Source: Polaromonas sp. (lineage in GTDB: Bacteria; Pseudomonadota; Gammaproteobacteria; Burkholderiales; Burkholderiaceae_C). Taken from it: 64,000 nt of DNA. The stretch is from NCBI RefSeq assembly GCF_010365105.1, contig NZ_JAAFGZ010000026.1, positions 1-64,000 on the forward strand. The letters are read 5' to 3'. The translations under genes were made by a program, and so were the position numbers. Under the pieces are notes generated by a model. It was given only the letters and a program-made list of their open reading frames with translations, did no database searches and was not told the origin of the DNA. The first letter of the stretch is position 1; each line of letters opens with the position of its first letter. Positions 17,049-24,871 of this stretch are shown piece by piece.

Positions 17049-17600
17049 ATGAATCCCCATTCCAGAAAACTTAACGTGTTGCATCCTGACGAGGCCACCG
17101 ACCACATTTCCGGACCTGCGTCTGCGCCAGTCACACTGGTGGAATATGGCGATTTCGAATGCCCGGCCTGTTTCCAGGCCTATGGCGCAGTCAACATCCT
17201 GCGGGCGCATTTTGGCGATCAGTTGCGCTTCGTGTTTCGTCATTTTCCCCTGCGTGAAGTGCATCCGCATGCCGAACTTGCCGCGGAAGCAGCCGAGGCA
17301 GCCGGCGCGCAGGGCCATTTCTGGCCGATGTATGACCTGCTGTTCACCCATGCGCAGCACCTGAAGGAAAAGCATCTGCTGGACTATGCCGGTCAGATCG
17401 GTCTGGACATGGCACGCTACCGCAATGAAATGGCCGACCATGTCTATCTACAGCGGGTTCAGGAGCATGTGCTGGGCGGCCGGCACCTGGACGTCCGCTC
17501 GACGCCGGCCTTTTACGTCAACGGCGTTTTGACCGACGTGTCCTTCGGCCTCGAGCATCTTCACGAGGCGGTGGACAAGGCATTGCTGCAGCGCAGTTGA
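17049..17600 (+). CDS. DsbA-fold thiol oxidoreductase without signal peptide
   Basis: A 183-residue thioredoxin-fold protein. ASAPVTLVEYGDFECPACFQ carries the active site C38-P-A-C41, and STPAFYVNGV supplies the cis-Pro loop; between them is the helical insertion of DsbA-like proteins. The track start at 16962 adds a non-conserved segment; ATG 17049 has AAAGGGA upstream. No leader peptide is visible, so this is probably a cytoplasmic member of the Thioredoxin_4 group rather than a periplasmic DsbA. Its substrate is unknown. Confidence 0.88.
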   Translation: MNPHSRKLNVLHPDEATDHISGPASAPVTLVEYGDFECPACFQAYGAVNILRAHFGDQLRFVFRHFPLREVHPHAELAAEAAEAAGAQGHFWPMYDLLFTHAQHLKEKHLLDYAGQIGLDMARYRNEMADHVYLQRVQEHVLGGRHLDVRSTPAFYVNGVLTDVSFGLEHLHEAVDKALLQRS

Positions 17601-17628
17601 GCCCAGCCGCCGTGAAGGCGCCAGCGGT

Positions 17629-17700
17629 GGACCGATAATGGTCCGCTTCTGAGTCACGTCCGCAAGGGGTGAATCGCATCAAACCCCCATTAGGACCATT
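17629..17700 (+). promoter_or_regulatory. Switchable hairpin in the leader of the DUF6172 gene
   Basis: Three segments occur in order: GGACC (17629-17633), AATGGTCC (17637-17644) and GGACCATT (17693-17700). The middle one can pair with either the first (short hairpin) or the last (8-bp perfect stem). The last segment overlaps the AGGA ribosome-binding sequence just before the GTG start at 17703, so the second pairing would hide it. Sequence symmetry is observed; regulation is inferred. Confidence 0.45.
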
Positions 17701-17702
17701 CC

Positions 17703-18032
17703 GTGAGAAAAACATTCCTCCTCAACCTCGAAGGCAAGAACCGTGACCGTCTGGTCGAGGCCAGCAAGCACGATATCCGCAAATACGTCAAGCGCGAACG
17801 CAGCCGGGCCTTGCCTGCAGGCGTTGACTTCTGGGATTTTGACTGCAAGTTCGGCAGCAATGAAAGCGCTTCGGCCGTGGTTCACTTTGCCACGCTCATG
17901 ACGCTGATCGACACCGCCGTGCAGGAAGGCGCCGAGCAGTTTTATGTAGAGGTGGTCACGAAGCATGGCCATCGCAGCGCCCGGCCGCAGGGCACACAAG
18001 CCGATTCTGGCGACGACACAGACTTCGAATAA
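17703..18032 (+). CDS. Conserved hypothetical protein, DUF6172-like
   Basis: A 109-residue soluble protein starting at GTG 17703. The opening RKTFLLNLEGKNRDRLVEASKHDIRKYVKR and FWDFDCKFG match a small conserved proteobacterial family that I recall as DUF6172; no function is known. The first half is strongly basic, the tail acidic (ADSGDDTDFE). Its mRNA leader has competing inverted repeats, and its stop codon lies within a palindrome shared with the convergent helicase gene. Confidence 0.85.
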   Translation: MRKTFLLNLEGKNRDRLVEASKHDIRKYVKRERSRALPAGVDFWDFDCKFGSNESASAVVHFATLMTLIDTAVQEGAEQFYVEVVTKHGHRSARPQGTQADSGDDTDFE

Positions 18033-18068
18033 GCCAGGCCCACGCCCCGTGGCCTCAAGGCTTATTCG
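18026..18068. terminator. Bidirectional hairpin spanning both stop codons of convergent genes
   Basis: A perfect 10-bp inverted repeat CGAATAAGCC/GGCTTATTCG with an inner near-perfect stem AGGCC(C)AC/GTGGCCT around CCCC. The stop codon of the plus-strand gene (18030-18032) and that of the minus-strand helicase (18062-18064) both lie in its arms. No T-run follows on either strand, so intrinsic termination is not assured. Confidence 0.65.
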
Positions 18069-19333
18069 CCTTGAGCCGGCTTGATTTGGCCGGCTGCTTC
18101 ACGCAGCTTGTCCTTCTTGCTCGGGCGCTTGCCCTTGACGCCGCCCACCGACAGCGGATCGGCGGCATTGGGCTGGAGGATTTCAACCGGCTCGAAACCG
18201 GCGACCTGTTCACGCGGCACGCTCAGGCGCTGGCGCTTTTCGATCAGCCGGAAATGCGCCTCGGTGCCGGCGCTGACAAAACTGATCGCCATGCCTCTTT
18301 CACCGGCCCGGCCGGTGCGGCCGATGCGGTGCGTGTAGTCGCTTGACGAACGCGGCAGGTCGTAGTTGACCACCACCGGCAGCTGAACAATGTCCAGGCC
18401 CCGCGCCGCCACGTCGGTGGCCACCACCACCTGCACGCGCTTTTCCTTGAAATCGAGCAGCACCTGGCTTCGCTTGCCCTGGCTCAGCTCGCCGTGGAAG
18501 GGCTCGGCCTCGATGTCGGCCTTGCGCAGCTTGTCGGCCACGATCTCGGCGGCATGTTTGGTGGCGACGAACACCAGCACCCGGCTCCATTTCTCGGTTT
18601 GCACCAGATGGCGCAACAACTGCGTGCGCCGGCTCGGATCGACTTCGATGGCGCGCTGCGCAATGTCGGGCTCGGCCTGCGGCGCAGCCTGTACTTCGAT
18701 GCGCAAGGGTTCGCGCAGCATGCTGGCGGCCAACGCTTCGATGGCTGGCGGAAAGGTGGCCGAGAAAAACAGGTTCTGGCGCTGCGCCGGCAGCATTTGC
18801 AGGATGCGGCCCAGCTCCTCGCCAAACCCGAGGTCGAGCAGCCGGTCGGCCTCATCGAGCACCAGGGTATCGACGGCGTCCAGCGTCAGCGCCTTGTGGT
18901 CGATCAGGTCAATCAGCCGGCCCGGCGTGGCGACGATGATGTCGGCGCCGCCGCGCAGGTTCATCATCTGCGGATTGATCGACACGCCGCCAAACACCAC
19001 GGCGACCTTCAGGCGCTGCTGCAGGTGCTTGCCCAGGCTGACGATGGCTTCGCCCACCTGGGCCGCGAGTTCGCGCGTCGGCACCAGTACCAGGCCGCGA
19101 ATGCGCCGGCGGGCGCCAACAGGCGATTCGGCCAGCTGGTGCAGCAAGGGCAGGGCGAAAGCCGCCGTTTTGCCCGAGCCGGTCTGGGCCGAAGCGACGA
19201 TGTCGCGGCCCAGCAGAATGGCTGGAATTGCCGCTGCCTGAACCGCCGTGGGCGCAAGGTAGCCCATGTCGGCAATCGCGCGCGACAGCGCGGGCAGCAG
19301 GGCCGGCGAAAAGCCGAGGGATGAAAAGGGCAT
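18062..19333 (-). CDS. DEAD-box RNA helicase, RhlE-like
   Basis: A 423-residue ATP-dependent RNA helicase. Motifs in order: Q motif FSSLGFSPALLPALSRAI...PTAVQ, motif I AQTGSGKT (49-56), Ia PTRELA, II DEAD, III SAT, V RGLDIVQ and VI HRIGRTGR. The C-terminal tail is short and basic (KGKRPSKKDKLREA), as in RhlE-type proteins that take part in RNA turnover or ribosome assembly. It stands alone and converges on the DUF6172 gene. Confidence 0.94.
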   Translation of the reverse strand: MPFSSLGFSPALLPALSRAIADMGYLAPTAVQAAAIPAILLGRDIVASAQTGSGKTAAFALPLLHQLAESPVGARRRIRGLVLVPTRELAAQVGEAIVSLGKHLQQRLKVAVVFGGVSINPQMMNLRGGADIIVATPGRLIDLIDHKALTLDAVDTLVLDEADRLLDLGFGEELGRILQMLPAQRQNLFFSATFPPAIEALAASMLREPLRIEVQAAPQAEPDIAQRAIEVDPSRRTQLLRHLVQTEKWSRVLVFVATKHAAEIVADKLRKADIEAEPFHGELSQGKRSQVLLDFKEKRVQVVVATDVAARGLDIVQLPVVVNYDLPRSSSDYTHRIGRTGRAGERGMAISFVSAGTEAHFRLIEKRQRLSVPREQVAGFEPVEILQPNAADPLSVGGVKGKRPSKKDKLREAAGQIKPAQGE

Positions 19334-19762
19334 GGAAAAGTGCTCGGAAAAAAGGCAGAAGAGACGAAGAGAAGACGCCGAAAGCCGGTTGGGGGCTGCG
19401 ACCGGTTGTCGCCAGAACCCGCAAGTTTAAGCCCGGCCCTTTCGGCGTTCGTCCATGATGCCGGCACGCCCGTCAGGCCGGCATCGGGCGTTTTATCATG
19501 CTGCTATTGAATCCATAGCTGCTTGCGCACAAGGGACGTGCGCAAAAGCCTGTTTTTGCTTGAATTCAGCACAGATTGCGCCGCCGCTTGCCGGTGTGTA
19601 GCCCAAACGCAGTGGCTGCCGGTCCTGACTGGCATGGGCGTCTTTCGGGACACGCATCGTCAGACGCTTATAACCCTGTCTGCGTTGACCAGCCTACGAA
19701 GGCGGCTGCCAGCTTTCATTCGCGTGGTTGTCTCCACCGACCTGTTGAACCAAGGAACAAGC
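19334..19762. other. Gene-poor region upstream of the helicase
   Basis: About 430 bases. It contains one full repeat copy at 19503. The frame 19523..19891 runs from repeat to repeat and only its last 42 codons resemble a protein family. The rest shows no recognisable coding pattern and may be decayed sequence. Confidence 0.6.
19503..19556 (+). repeat. Dispersed palindromic repeat, copy 4
   Basis: GCTATTGAATCCATAGCTG, then CTTGCGCA...TGCGCAAA and AGCCTGTTTTTG. It is a full-length copy 170 bases upstream of the helicase start. Confidence 0.85.
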
Positions 19763-19891
19763 ATGCTGGCAATGAACTGCCGTAGTACCTACCGGGTGCG
19801 CGCTGAGAAAAAATCCGCGCCCTGCATCGAGCATCCGGGCGACGCCATCATCCGTGTCAACCGCGCCTGCGTATGCATTAGCAGCTATTAA
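19763..19891 (+). pseudogene. N-terminal remnant of a zinc-dependent alcohol dehydrogenase
   Basis: From ATG 19763, with AAGGAACA upstream, the 42 codons read like the start of a medium-chain Zn alcohol/formaldehyde dehydrogenase: MLAMN...YRVR, then IEHPGDAIIRVNRACVC. Known relatives continue with GSDLH, the catalytic zinc ligand region. Here the frame changes to ISSY and stops, exactly where the palindromic repeat at 19884 begins; nothing of the remaining 300 or more residues follows. I infer a gene truncated by deletion or repeat insertion. The promoter and ribosome-binding site may still be intact. Confidence 0.72.
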
Positions 19892-19900
19892 TTAAGTAGC
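19884..19900. repeat. Dispersed palindromic repeat, copy 5 (short form)
   Basis: GCTATTAATTAAGTAGC. It supplies the stop codon that ends the alcohol dehydrogenase remnant. Confidence 0.72.
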
Positions 19901-19952
19901 GATAAATACTGGGCTGCGGAATGCAGCGCTTGCCCGTCAAGCGCGTCGCGCT

Positions 19953-20729
19953 CTAGCGGCACATGCTGTAGCCGCCGGTTTCCAGGTGGAAATGGTCGCG
20001 GTGCACCGCGTTGTAGTCGGGTCCCAATACGCCATTGAAAAACCGGCAGGCGCCAGCATGCGCATCGTTCAGCATCTGCCCTTGCGGTCTGGCAGCTGAG
20101 CGGTCTGCAGCGCGCGGCCAGGCGTTCAACACCGTGATTTTCTGGCCGTTTTCCAGCGTGAAGCCGGCAATGTCCAGCGCATTGGCCGTGGCATGCCGGC
20201 TTCGCGCACCCCCCGCCGCATCCGGTTGGGCGCCTTCACCCCGGTTGATGTTGCGGCAGGCGTAACTGCCCAGGTGGTCAATGGCGGCCACGCGCTGGCC
20301 GAAATGCTGCTGCGCGGCGGGCTGGAGCGCATGCTTTTCCCACATGAAAAACGACAGCGCCATCGGGCAACTGAGCGACAGCGGTGAGCCGATGCGAACA
20401 CCTGCACTTTTCAGGCGCACGGCATTTTCAAAGCCGCAGCCCGGCGCCGTGATGCGGTCGGGCAGCACGTCGTACTGCATGCCGGTCTGCGCCAGCGCTG
20501 CCCGGCAGTGTTCAGGGCTGCTGCGGGCGCGCGAGAGTTTGTAGGAGGTCAGCAAATTGGGCGTTGCCATGACATCAAGCGGCGCCCAGGGGTTGAAGCG
20601 TTCGGGAACTACCAGGCGTCCGCTGTAAAGCCCATAGCCTGCCGCAACGACAAGGCTCCATAGAACAATGCTCAGCACACGCGACTTGCGCGGCCGTTCA
20701 GGCGAGGGGGAAGAAGTGGGTGGGGACAT
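19953..20729 (-). CDS. Extensin-like family protein, membrane-anchored
   Basis: The C-terminal 190 residues match the bacterial extensin-like domain: CRAALAQTGMQYDVLPDRI, GCGFENAVRL, YACRNINRGEG, RSRHATANALDIAGFTLENG and the metal-site-like HRDHFHLE. An N-terminal segment (VLSIVLWSLVVAAGYGLYSG) is one membrane anchor, so the domain faces the periplasm. A role in cell-wall remodelling is assumed for the family and unproven. The frame stays open to 20816 with a Cys-rich start (RRKSCPACSAIVRQAGPDPCACPK); without a clear Shine-Dalgarno at either site I prefer ATG 20729. Confidence 0.84.
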   Translation of the reverse strand: MSPPTSSPSPERPRKSRVLSIVLWSLVVAAGYGLYSGRLVVPERFNPWAPLDVMATPNLLTSYKLSRARSSPEHCRAALAQTGMQYDVLPDRITAPGCGFENAVRLKSAGVRIGSPLSLSCPMALSFFMWEKHALQPAAQQHFGQRVAAIDHLGSYACRNINRGEGAQPDAAGGARSRHATANALDIAGFTLENGQKITVLNAWPRAADRSAARPQGQMLNDAHAGACRFFNGVLGPDYNAVHRDHFHLETGGYSMCR

Positions 20730-21112
20730 GGTTTTTGGGCAAGCGCAAGGATCAGGACCCGCCTGCCGGACGATGGCGCTGCAGGCAGGGCATGATTTGC
20801 GACGCATCTGCTGCAAGGGCTGCCCTGATTCTTTGTATCACGAGGAAACTTGTGCGGCCTGTCCTGTCTTTTTGAAAGGTGAAATTTGCCGACGAATGGG
20901 TGGTGAAGACAGCCTGTCGCAGTGTGAAATCCGGCATCCCGGGCTCCTTGCTGCTATGACAGGCGCAATGTGGTGATGACCTGCGGTTCGGCAAAAGGTT
21001 CACGCCGCAGGGCAGGTTGGCGCCTACCCAACTGCCATCGCATCGCCTGACATGAATCAGGCAGACGGGTGAAATTTTTGTAGACTGAATGCTTTAAAAG
21101 AAGCGCACTTTT
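20730..21112. other. Divergent intergenic region, extensin-like gene to 175-residue ORF
   Basis: About 380 bases. The minus strand stays open from 20816 in frame with the extensin-like gene and would encode a short CxxC...CxC segment, perhaps an alternative N-terminus. Several small frames on both strands lack ribosome-binding sites. I recognise nothing else. Confidence 0.5.
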
Positions 21113-21640
21113 ATGGCTGTTTATAAAAAGACAGAAAAGGGCATGAATGAACTGCTGGCCTCGACACACAGCCTTGACGCAAGGCTGGTCAGTGTGCTGA
21201 TTCTGGTGGACGGCGCCCGGGAATCCGACGAAGTCAACCGGCTGGCCCAGGAGGGTCATTTGCCGGTCGATGGACTGGAGATTTTGTTTCACGGCGGCTT
21301 TATCGACCGTAAGTTCAAGGGCAGCGCACCACCTGCCGAAGGAAAAGCACCAAGCCCTGCCGAGCCGCTGGCGCCTGTGGCGGCAACGCCAGCCCGCACG
21401 CTGGAACGGTTCAATGCGCTGTATGCCTACCTGGTCGAGCAAACCAAGGCCTTGCTGGGACTTCGCGGCTTCATCTACCAGCTTCGCATTGAACGGGCCT
21501 CGACGCTGCTGGAGTTGAAGGCATTGATCGAGCCGATTGGCAAGGCGATTGAAAAAAGGCAAGGCCTTGGCATGGCAAAGCACTTCATGCGCGAAAGTGA
21601 GCGACTGGCCGTTGCGGCGATTGCCGAGCGTGATATCTAG
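21113..21640 (+). CDS. Conserved hypothetical protein, 175 residues
   Basis: Soluble, no signal peptide. The first 65 residues (MNELLASTHSLDARLVSVLILVDG through LPVDGLEILFHGGFIDRKF) look like a small winged-helix-type domain such as those at the start of regulators, judged from pattern only. A Pro/Ala linker follows (PPAEGKAPSPAEPLAPVAATPA), then a helical C-terminal domain (ERFNALYAYLVEQTKALLGLRG). The domain-linker-domain layout and clean codon bias support it as real. No function recognised. It converges on the PH-domain gene, with a repeat copy in between. Confidence 0.75.
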   Translation: MAVYKKTEKGMNELLASTHSLDARLVSVLILVDGARESDEVNRLAQEGHLPVDGLEILFHGGFIDRKFKGSAPPAEGKAPSPAEPLAPVAATPARTLERFNALYAYLVEQTKALLGLRGFIYQLRIERASTLLELKALIEPIGKAIEKRQGLGMAKHFMRESERLAVAAIAERDI

Positions 21641-21695
21641 AGCGCAACCCGTTCGGCTGGCCATCACGGAAGGCTCTAAAGCCAGCATTTTTTTT

Positions 21696-21757
21696 GCTAC
21701 CAAAATAATAGCTTCTTGCGCACGCCGCACTTGCGCAAGAAGCGTATTTGATTAAAA
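21696..21757 (+). repeat. Dispersed palindromic repeat, copy 6
   Basis: GCTACCAAAATAATAGCTT, then CTTGCGCA...TTGCGCAAG, then GTATTTGATTAAAAAAA. Full length, between two convergent genes. Its 3' A-run would be a T-run on the minus strand. Confidence 0.85.
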
Positions 21758-21788
21758 AAAGTTGTGGGTCGGCGAAAACCTGTGCCTT

Positions 21789-22166
21789 TTAACGCAGCAC
21801 GTAACCCGCCAGAACGCTTTGGACTTCATAAATGCTCAGCTTCTTGTTGAAGCGTTTTTGCACTGGCACGGCAGTGCCTGAAATCCAGATTTTCAACTCG
21901 GCGTCCAGGTCGAAATGGCCGCCGGTCTCGATGCTGAAATGCGTGATGCTTTTGTAGGGGAACGAGTGGTATTCGACCTTGCTGCCGGTCACGCCCTGCT
22001 TGTCCACCAGCACCAGTCGCTTGTTGGTGAAGACAAAATAGTCGCGGATCAACTGGTAGGCATGCTCGACCTGCTCGCCCGCCGCAAGGATCTGGCTGAA
22101 CTCCTGTTGAATCTTGTCGGCATCGATTTTCGATGCATTGCCCATCATTCCGTCCAGTAAACCCAT
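21789..22166 (-). CDS. Bacterial PH-domain protein (YvbH/DUF1696 type)
   Basis: A 125-residue protein with a bacterial pleckstrin-homology fold: EQVEHAYQLIRDYFVFTNKRLVLVDKQ, KVEYHSFPYKSITHFSIET and HFDLDAELKIWISGT are typical strands of the family. The start is taken at ATG 22166 (MGLLDGMMG), the usual N-terminus in this family; the frame extends 18 codons further upstream. No membrane segment. Function unknown. Confidence 0.85.
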   Translation of the reverse strand: MGLLDGMMGNASKIDADKIQQEFSQILAAGEQVEHAYQLIRDYFVFTNKRLVLVDKQGVTGSKVEYHSFPYKSITHFSIETGGHFDLDAELKIWISGTAVPVQKRFNKKLSIYEVQSVLAGYVLR

Positions 22167-22254
22167 GGTGAAGTCCTTGTTAACAATCATCGGTCCGGCG
22201 ATCTTATGCGCTCGACACAAAGGCGCTCAGCCATTGGAAATCGACGGCTGAGGC

Positions 22255-23433
22255 TTATCGCTGCGTCCCGGATTTACCCGTCAGGACCCCGGCCATGCCC
22301 ACGCGCCCTTTTCCTTTGCGCTTGAACAGCAAGCGCAGCGCCAGGTAGGCAGCGGCGCTGCCCGCATACACCATGGCGCGTTGCTTCAGGCTGACATGGC
22401 GTGGCGCTTTAGGGGGAGCCTCGATGCCAACCGGGGCTGAGGGTGACGAGAACGGGCCAATGATGACCAGGTCGCTTTGAAGAGGCAGGTCCGGCAGCTT
22501 GGCAACGGGCTGGCGGTGCTTGTCCTCCCTGCTGGAGGTGCTGAACGGTTCGGCCGGTAGGGCGGCAGTGTCTGGTTTTTTCTTGCCGGCCAGCGAACCA
22601 TGTTCATTGGCAAACACCCAGGTGAATTCGGCGCCCAGCAAAAAGATTTGCGCCGAGTAGTACACCCAGACCAGCAGCACCACCAGCGACCCGGCGGCCG
22701 CGAATGACGAGGTGATGCTGCTTTTGCCGATGTACAGGCTGATCAGCCACTTGCCCACCTCGAACAGCACGGCAGTGACCAAGGCGCCTGTCCAGACATC
22801 GCGCCAGCCGACCTTCACTTGGGGCATGACCTTGAAAATCATCGCAAACAAGACCGTGGCTATGCCGATGGAAAACACGATGTTGATGGCGAACAGCAGA
22901 TTTTCCCATCCCGGCAGCAGCCTGCCGATCCAGCTGCCAAAGGCGGCCAGCGCCGCGCCGCTGACCAGCGACACCAGCAGCAAAAAGCCCAGTCCCAGGA
23001 TGAAACCCAGCGACAGCAGGCGGCTGCGCACGATGGCCCAGATGCCCGACACCTGCGGTGCCTTGGGTGCCCGCCAGATCCGGTCCAGCGCGCTTTGCAA
23101 CTCGGCAAATACCGTGGTCGCGCCAATCACCAGCACCACAATGCTGATCGCTGTGGCAACCAGGCCCTTGGTGGGCTGGTTGGCGCTTTCGATCAAGGCC
23201 TGTATGCCCTGAGCGCCTTCCTGGCCGATCAGGCCCGACAACTGGCCGACGATTTCCCCCTGCACCGCCTCTCGCCCCCAGACAAAGCCGGCCACTGCAA
23301 TCACGATGATCATCAGCGGCGCAATGGAAAACACCGTGTAGTAGGAAATGGCCGCGCCCATGCTCGGCGCGTAGTCGTCGATCCAGGCGACGACCGACTT
23401 TTTGGCAAGTTGGTAGAAATGTTGAAGGTTCAT
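22255..23433 (-). CDS. YihY/BrkB family inner-membrane protein
   Basis: A polytopic membrane protein of the YihY (formerly RNase BN) family, about 392 residues from MNLQHFYQLAKKSVVAW. Signatures are DDYAPSMGAAISYYTVFSIAPL and FEVGKWLISLYIGKSSITSSFAAAGSLVVLLVWVYYSAQIFLLGAEF, with six membrane spans and a long polar C-terminal tail. Function unknown; a transport role has been proposed. The frame also allows TTG 23571, overlapping the stop of the upstream CDF gene, or ATG 23550, which would imply translational coupling, so the N-terminus is unsettled. Confidence 0.87.
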   Translation of the reverse strand: MNLQHFYQLAKKSVVAWIDDYAPSMGAAISYYTVFSIAPLMIIVIAVAGFVWGREAVQGEIVGQLSGLIGQEGAQGIQALIESANQPTKGLVATAISIVVLVIGATTVFAELQSALDRIWRAPKAPQVSGIWAIVRSRLLSLGFILGLGFLLLVSLVSGAALAAFGSWIGRLLPGWENLLFAINIVFSIGIATVLFAMIFKVMPQVKVGWRDVWTGALVTAVLFEVGKWLISLYIGKSSITSSFAAAGSLVVLLVWVYYSAQIFLLGAEFTWVFANEHGSLAGKKKPDTAALPAEPFSTSSREDKHRQPVAKLPDLPLQSDLVIIGPFSSPSAPVGIEAPPKAPRHVSLKQRAMVYAGSAAAYLALRLLFKRKGKGRVGMAGVLTGKSGTQR

Positions 23434-23567
23434 GGTTTTTTTCAGGCGCCTTGAAACATCAAGAGCTTTCTGCAAACCAGTGTGCCAAGCGCCCGCCGGC
23501 GCCATCGTCGGCCTGAACTCACGGATGCTGTAGGCGACGGGCGACTTCATGCCGCCTGCCACAGCGC

Positions 23568-24536
23568 TCAAGGCGTGATGACGGGCTCGGATTGACTATC
23601 CGGGGCATGGTCCAGGTCGGGACGCTTCCACGGGTCCACATGGGTCATCAGGTTCAGCACCCGGTGGCGCCTGAGCACGCGCTGCCGCGCCTCGACGGCA
23701 ATGTCGTGGCCGGCTTCGACTGTGATGAAGGCCTCGACCTCGATATGCGCATCGACCACGATCATGTCGCCCATCTTGCGGGTGCGCACGTCATGCACAT
23801 TCCTGACGCCGGGCGTTTCAATCAGCGTACGGCGAATGGCCGCGACTTCCTGCTCGTCCACGGCGCGGTCCATCAGGTCGTGCATGGCGTCCCAGCCAAA
23901 GCTCCAGCCCATTCGGGCGACCATGAAGCCGACAATCAGCGCGGCAATCGGGTCCAGGATCGGGTAGCCCGCCAGGTTGCCGACAATGCCGATGCCCACG
24001 ACCAGCGACGACGCGGCATCCGACCGTGCATGCCAGGCATTGGCCACCAGCATGCTCGACTTGACGCGCTTGGCCACGGCCAGCATGTAGCGAAACAGCA
24101 GTTCCTTGGCAATCAAGGCGCTGCCCACGACCCAGAGGGCGCTGATATGGACCTGCGCCACCGTCTCTGGCGACTGGAGCTTGCTGATGGCCGACCAGAT
24201 CATGCCCACGCCGACCACCAGCAAGATAGCCCCGAGCGCCAGGGAGGCGGCGGTTTCAAAACGCTGGTGGCCGTAGGGGTGGTCTTCGTCGGCGTCCTTC
24301 TTGCTGTGGTGGCTGGCAAACAGCACCACGAAGTCCGAGATCAAATCTGACAGCGAATGGATACCGTCGGCAATCAGACCCTGCGACTTGGACAGGATGC
24401 CGGCGCTGATCTGGCCAATCGTCAGGACAATGTTGACACCCACGCTGACCCAGGTACTGCGCGAGGCGGCTGCCGCGCGTTCAGCCAGGCTGTGTTGGGC
24501 GTCTTCGGGATCATCGGCGAGGTCGTTGAAATTCAT
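23568..24536 (-). CDS. Cation diffusion facilitator (CDF) metal exporter
   Basis: A 322-residue inner-membrane cation/proton antiporter. It has six hydrophobic segments; SQGLIADGIHSLSDLISDF carries the D/H metal-site pair of transmembrane helix 2, HPYGHQRFE the conserved loop and HARSDAASSLVVGIGI the helix-5 HxxxD pair. The C-terminal cytoplasmic domain (TPGVRNVHDVRTRKMGDMIVVDAHIEV) is the ferredoxin-like regulatory fold. Metal specificity (Zn, Fe, Mn or Co) cannot be read here. Likely cotranscribed with the BrkB-type gene. Confidence 0.93.
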   Translation of the reverse strand: MNFNDLADDPEDAQHSLAERAAAASRSTWVSVGVNIVLTIGQISAGILSKSQGLIADGIHSLSDLISDFVVLFASHHSKKDADEDHPYGHQRFETAASLALGAILLVVGVGMIWSAISKLQSPETVAQVHISALWVVGSALIAKELLFRYMLAVAKRVKSSMLVANAWHARSDAASSLVVGIGIVGNLAGYPILDPIAALIVGFMVARMGWSFGWDAMHDLMDRAVDEQEVAAIRRTLIETPGVRNVHDVRTRKMGDMIVVDAHIEVEAFITVEAGHDIAVEARQRVLRRHRVLNLMTHVDPWKRPDLDHAPDSQSEPVITP

Positions 24537-24656
24537 GGGAAATTATTGTTGTTGTTGGATGGCGAGCGGATGCCCGGGATTCAGGCGCAGAGCTTACCTT
24601 GTGGCGTATTGCCAATGCGAGACAGGGGCAGGATCAGAGCGGCGTCAATGCGCGTT

Positions 24657-24821
24657 TCAACTCATGTGCCTGTCAACCATCGCGCCAACCGTGCGGGGTT
24701 CGCCAGGGTGATTGCCCAAGCTCATGGGAATCGACATGAAAGCCGTGATGATGACTGGCACGAGTGCGGCGCACACGACCCAAAGGTATTGACGGATGAA
24801 GAGGCTGAGGGTGGGATGCAT
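24657..24821 (-). CDS. Small single-span membrane peptide, 54 residues (not in ORF track)
   Basis: Below the 60-codon cutoff of the track. ATG 24821 is preceded at 8 bases by AAGGAA. The product begins MHPTLSLFIRQYLWVVCAAL, continues VPVIITAFMSIPMSLG, and ends in a short polar tail with VGAMVDRHMS. One strong hydrophobic helix with an Arg before it suggests an inner-membrane peptide. It is divergent from the cytochrome gene at 24962 and shares the promoter region that contains the TTAAG-type boxes. No family recognised; coding status is supported by ribosome-binding site and hydrophobic pattern only. Confidence 0.6.
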   Translation of the reverse strand: MHPTLSLFIRQYLWVVCAALVPVIITAFMSIPMSLGNHPGEPRTVGAMVDRHMS

Positions 24822-24871
24822 GAGGTATTTCCTTGGGTAGTGGCGAATGAGTCAATCCTGGCGGCTGGCGC

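Noticed and set aside
16140-17441. Minus-strand ORF of 433 codons across 16140-17441
   Set aside because: It runs antisense to three plausible plus-strand genes with ribosome-binding sites and includes repeat DNA; no domain recognised.
19523-19891. Full 122-codon ORF as a real gene
   Set aside because: Starts in one repeat copy and ends in another; only the last 42 codons resemble a protein family, so it is listed as a remnant from 19763.
20752-21003. 83-codon minus-strand ORF upstream of the extensin-like gene
   Set aside because: No ribosome-binding site, no domain, composition not distinct from shadows.
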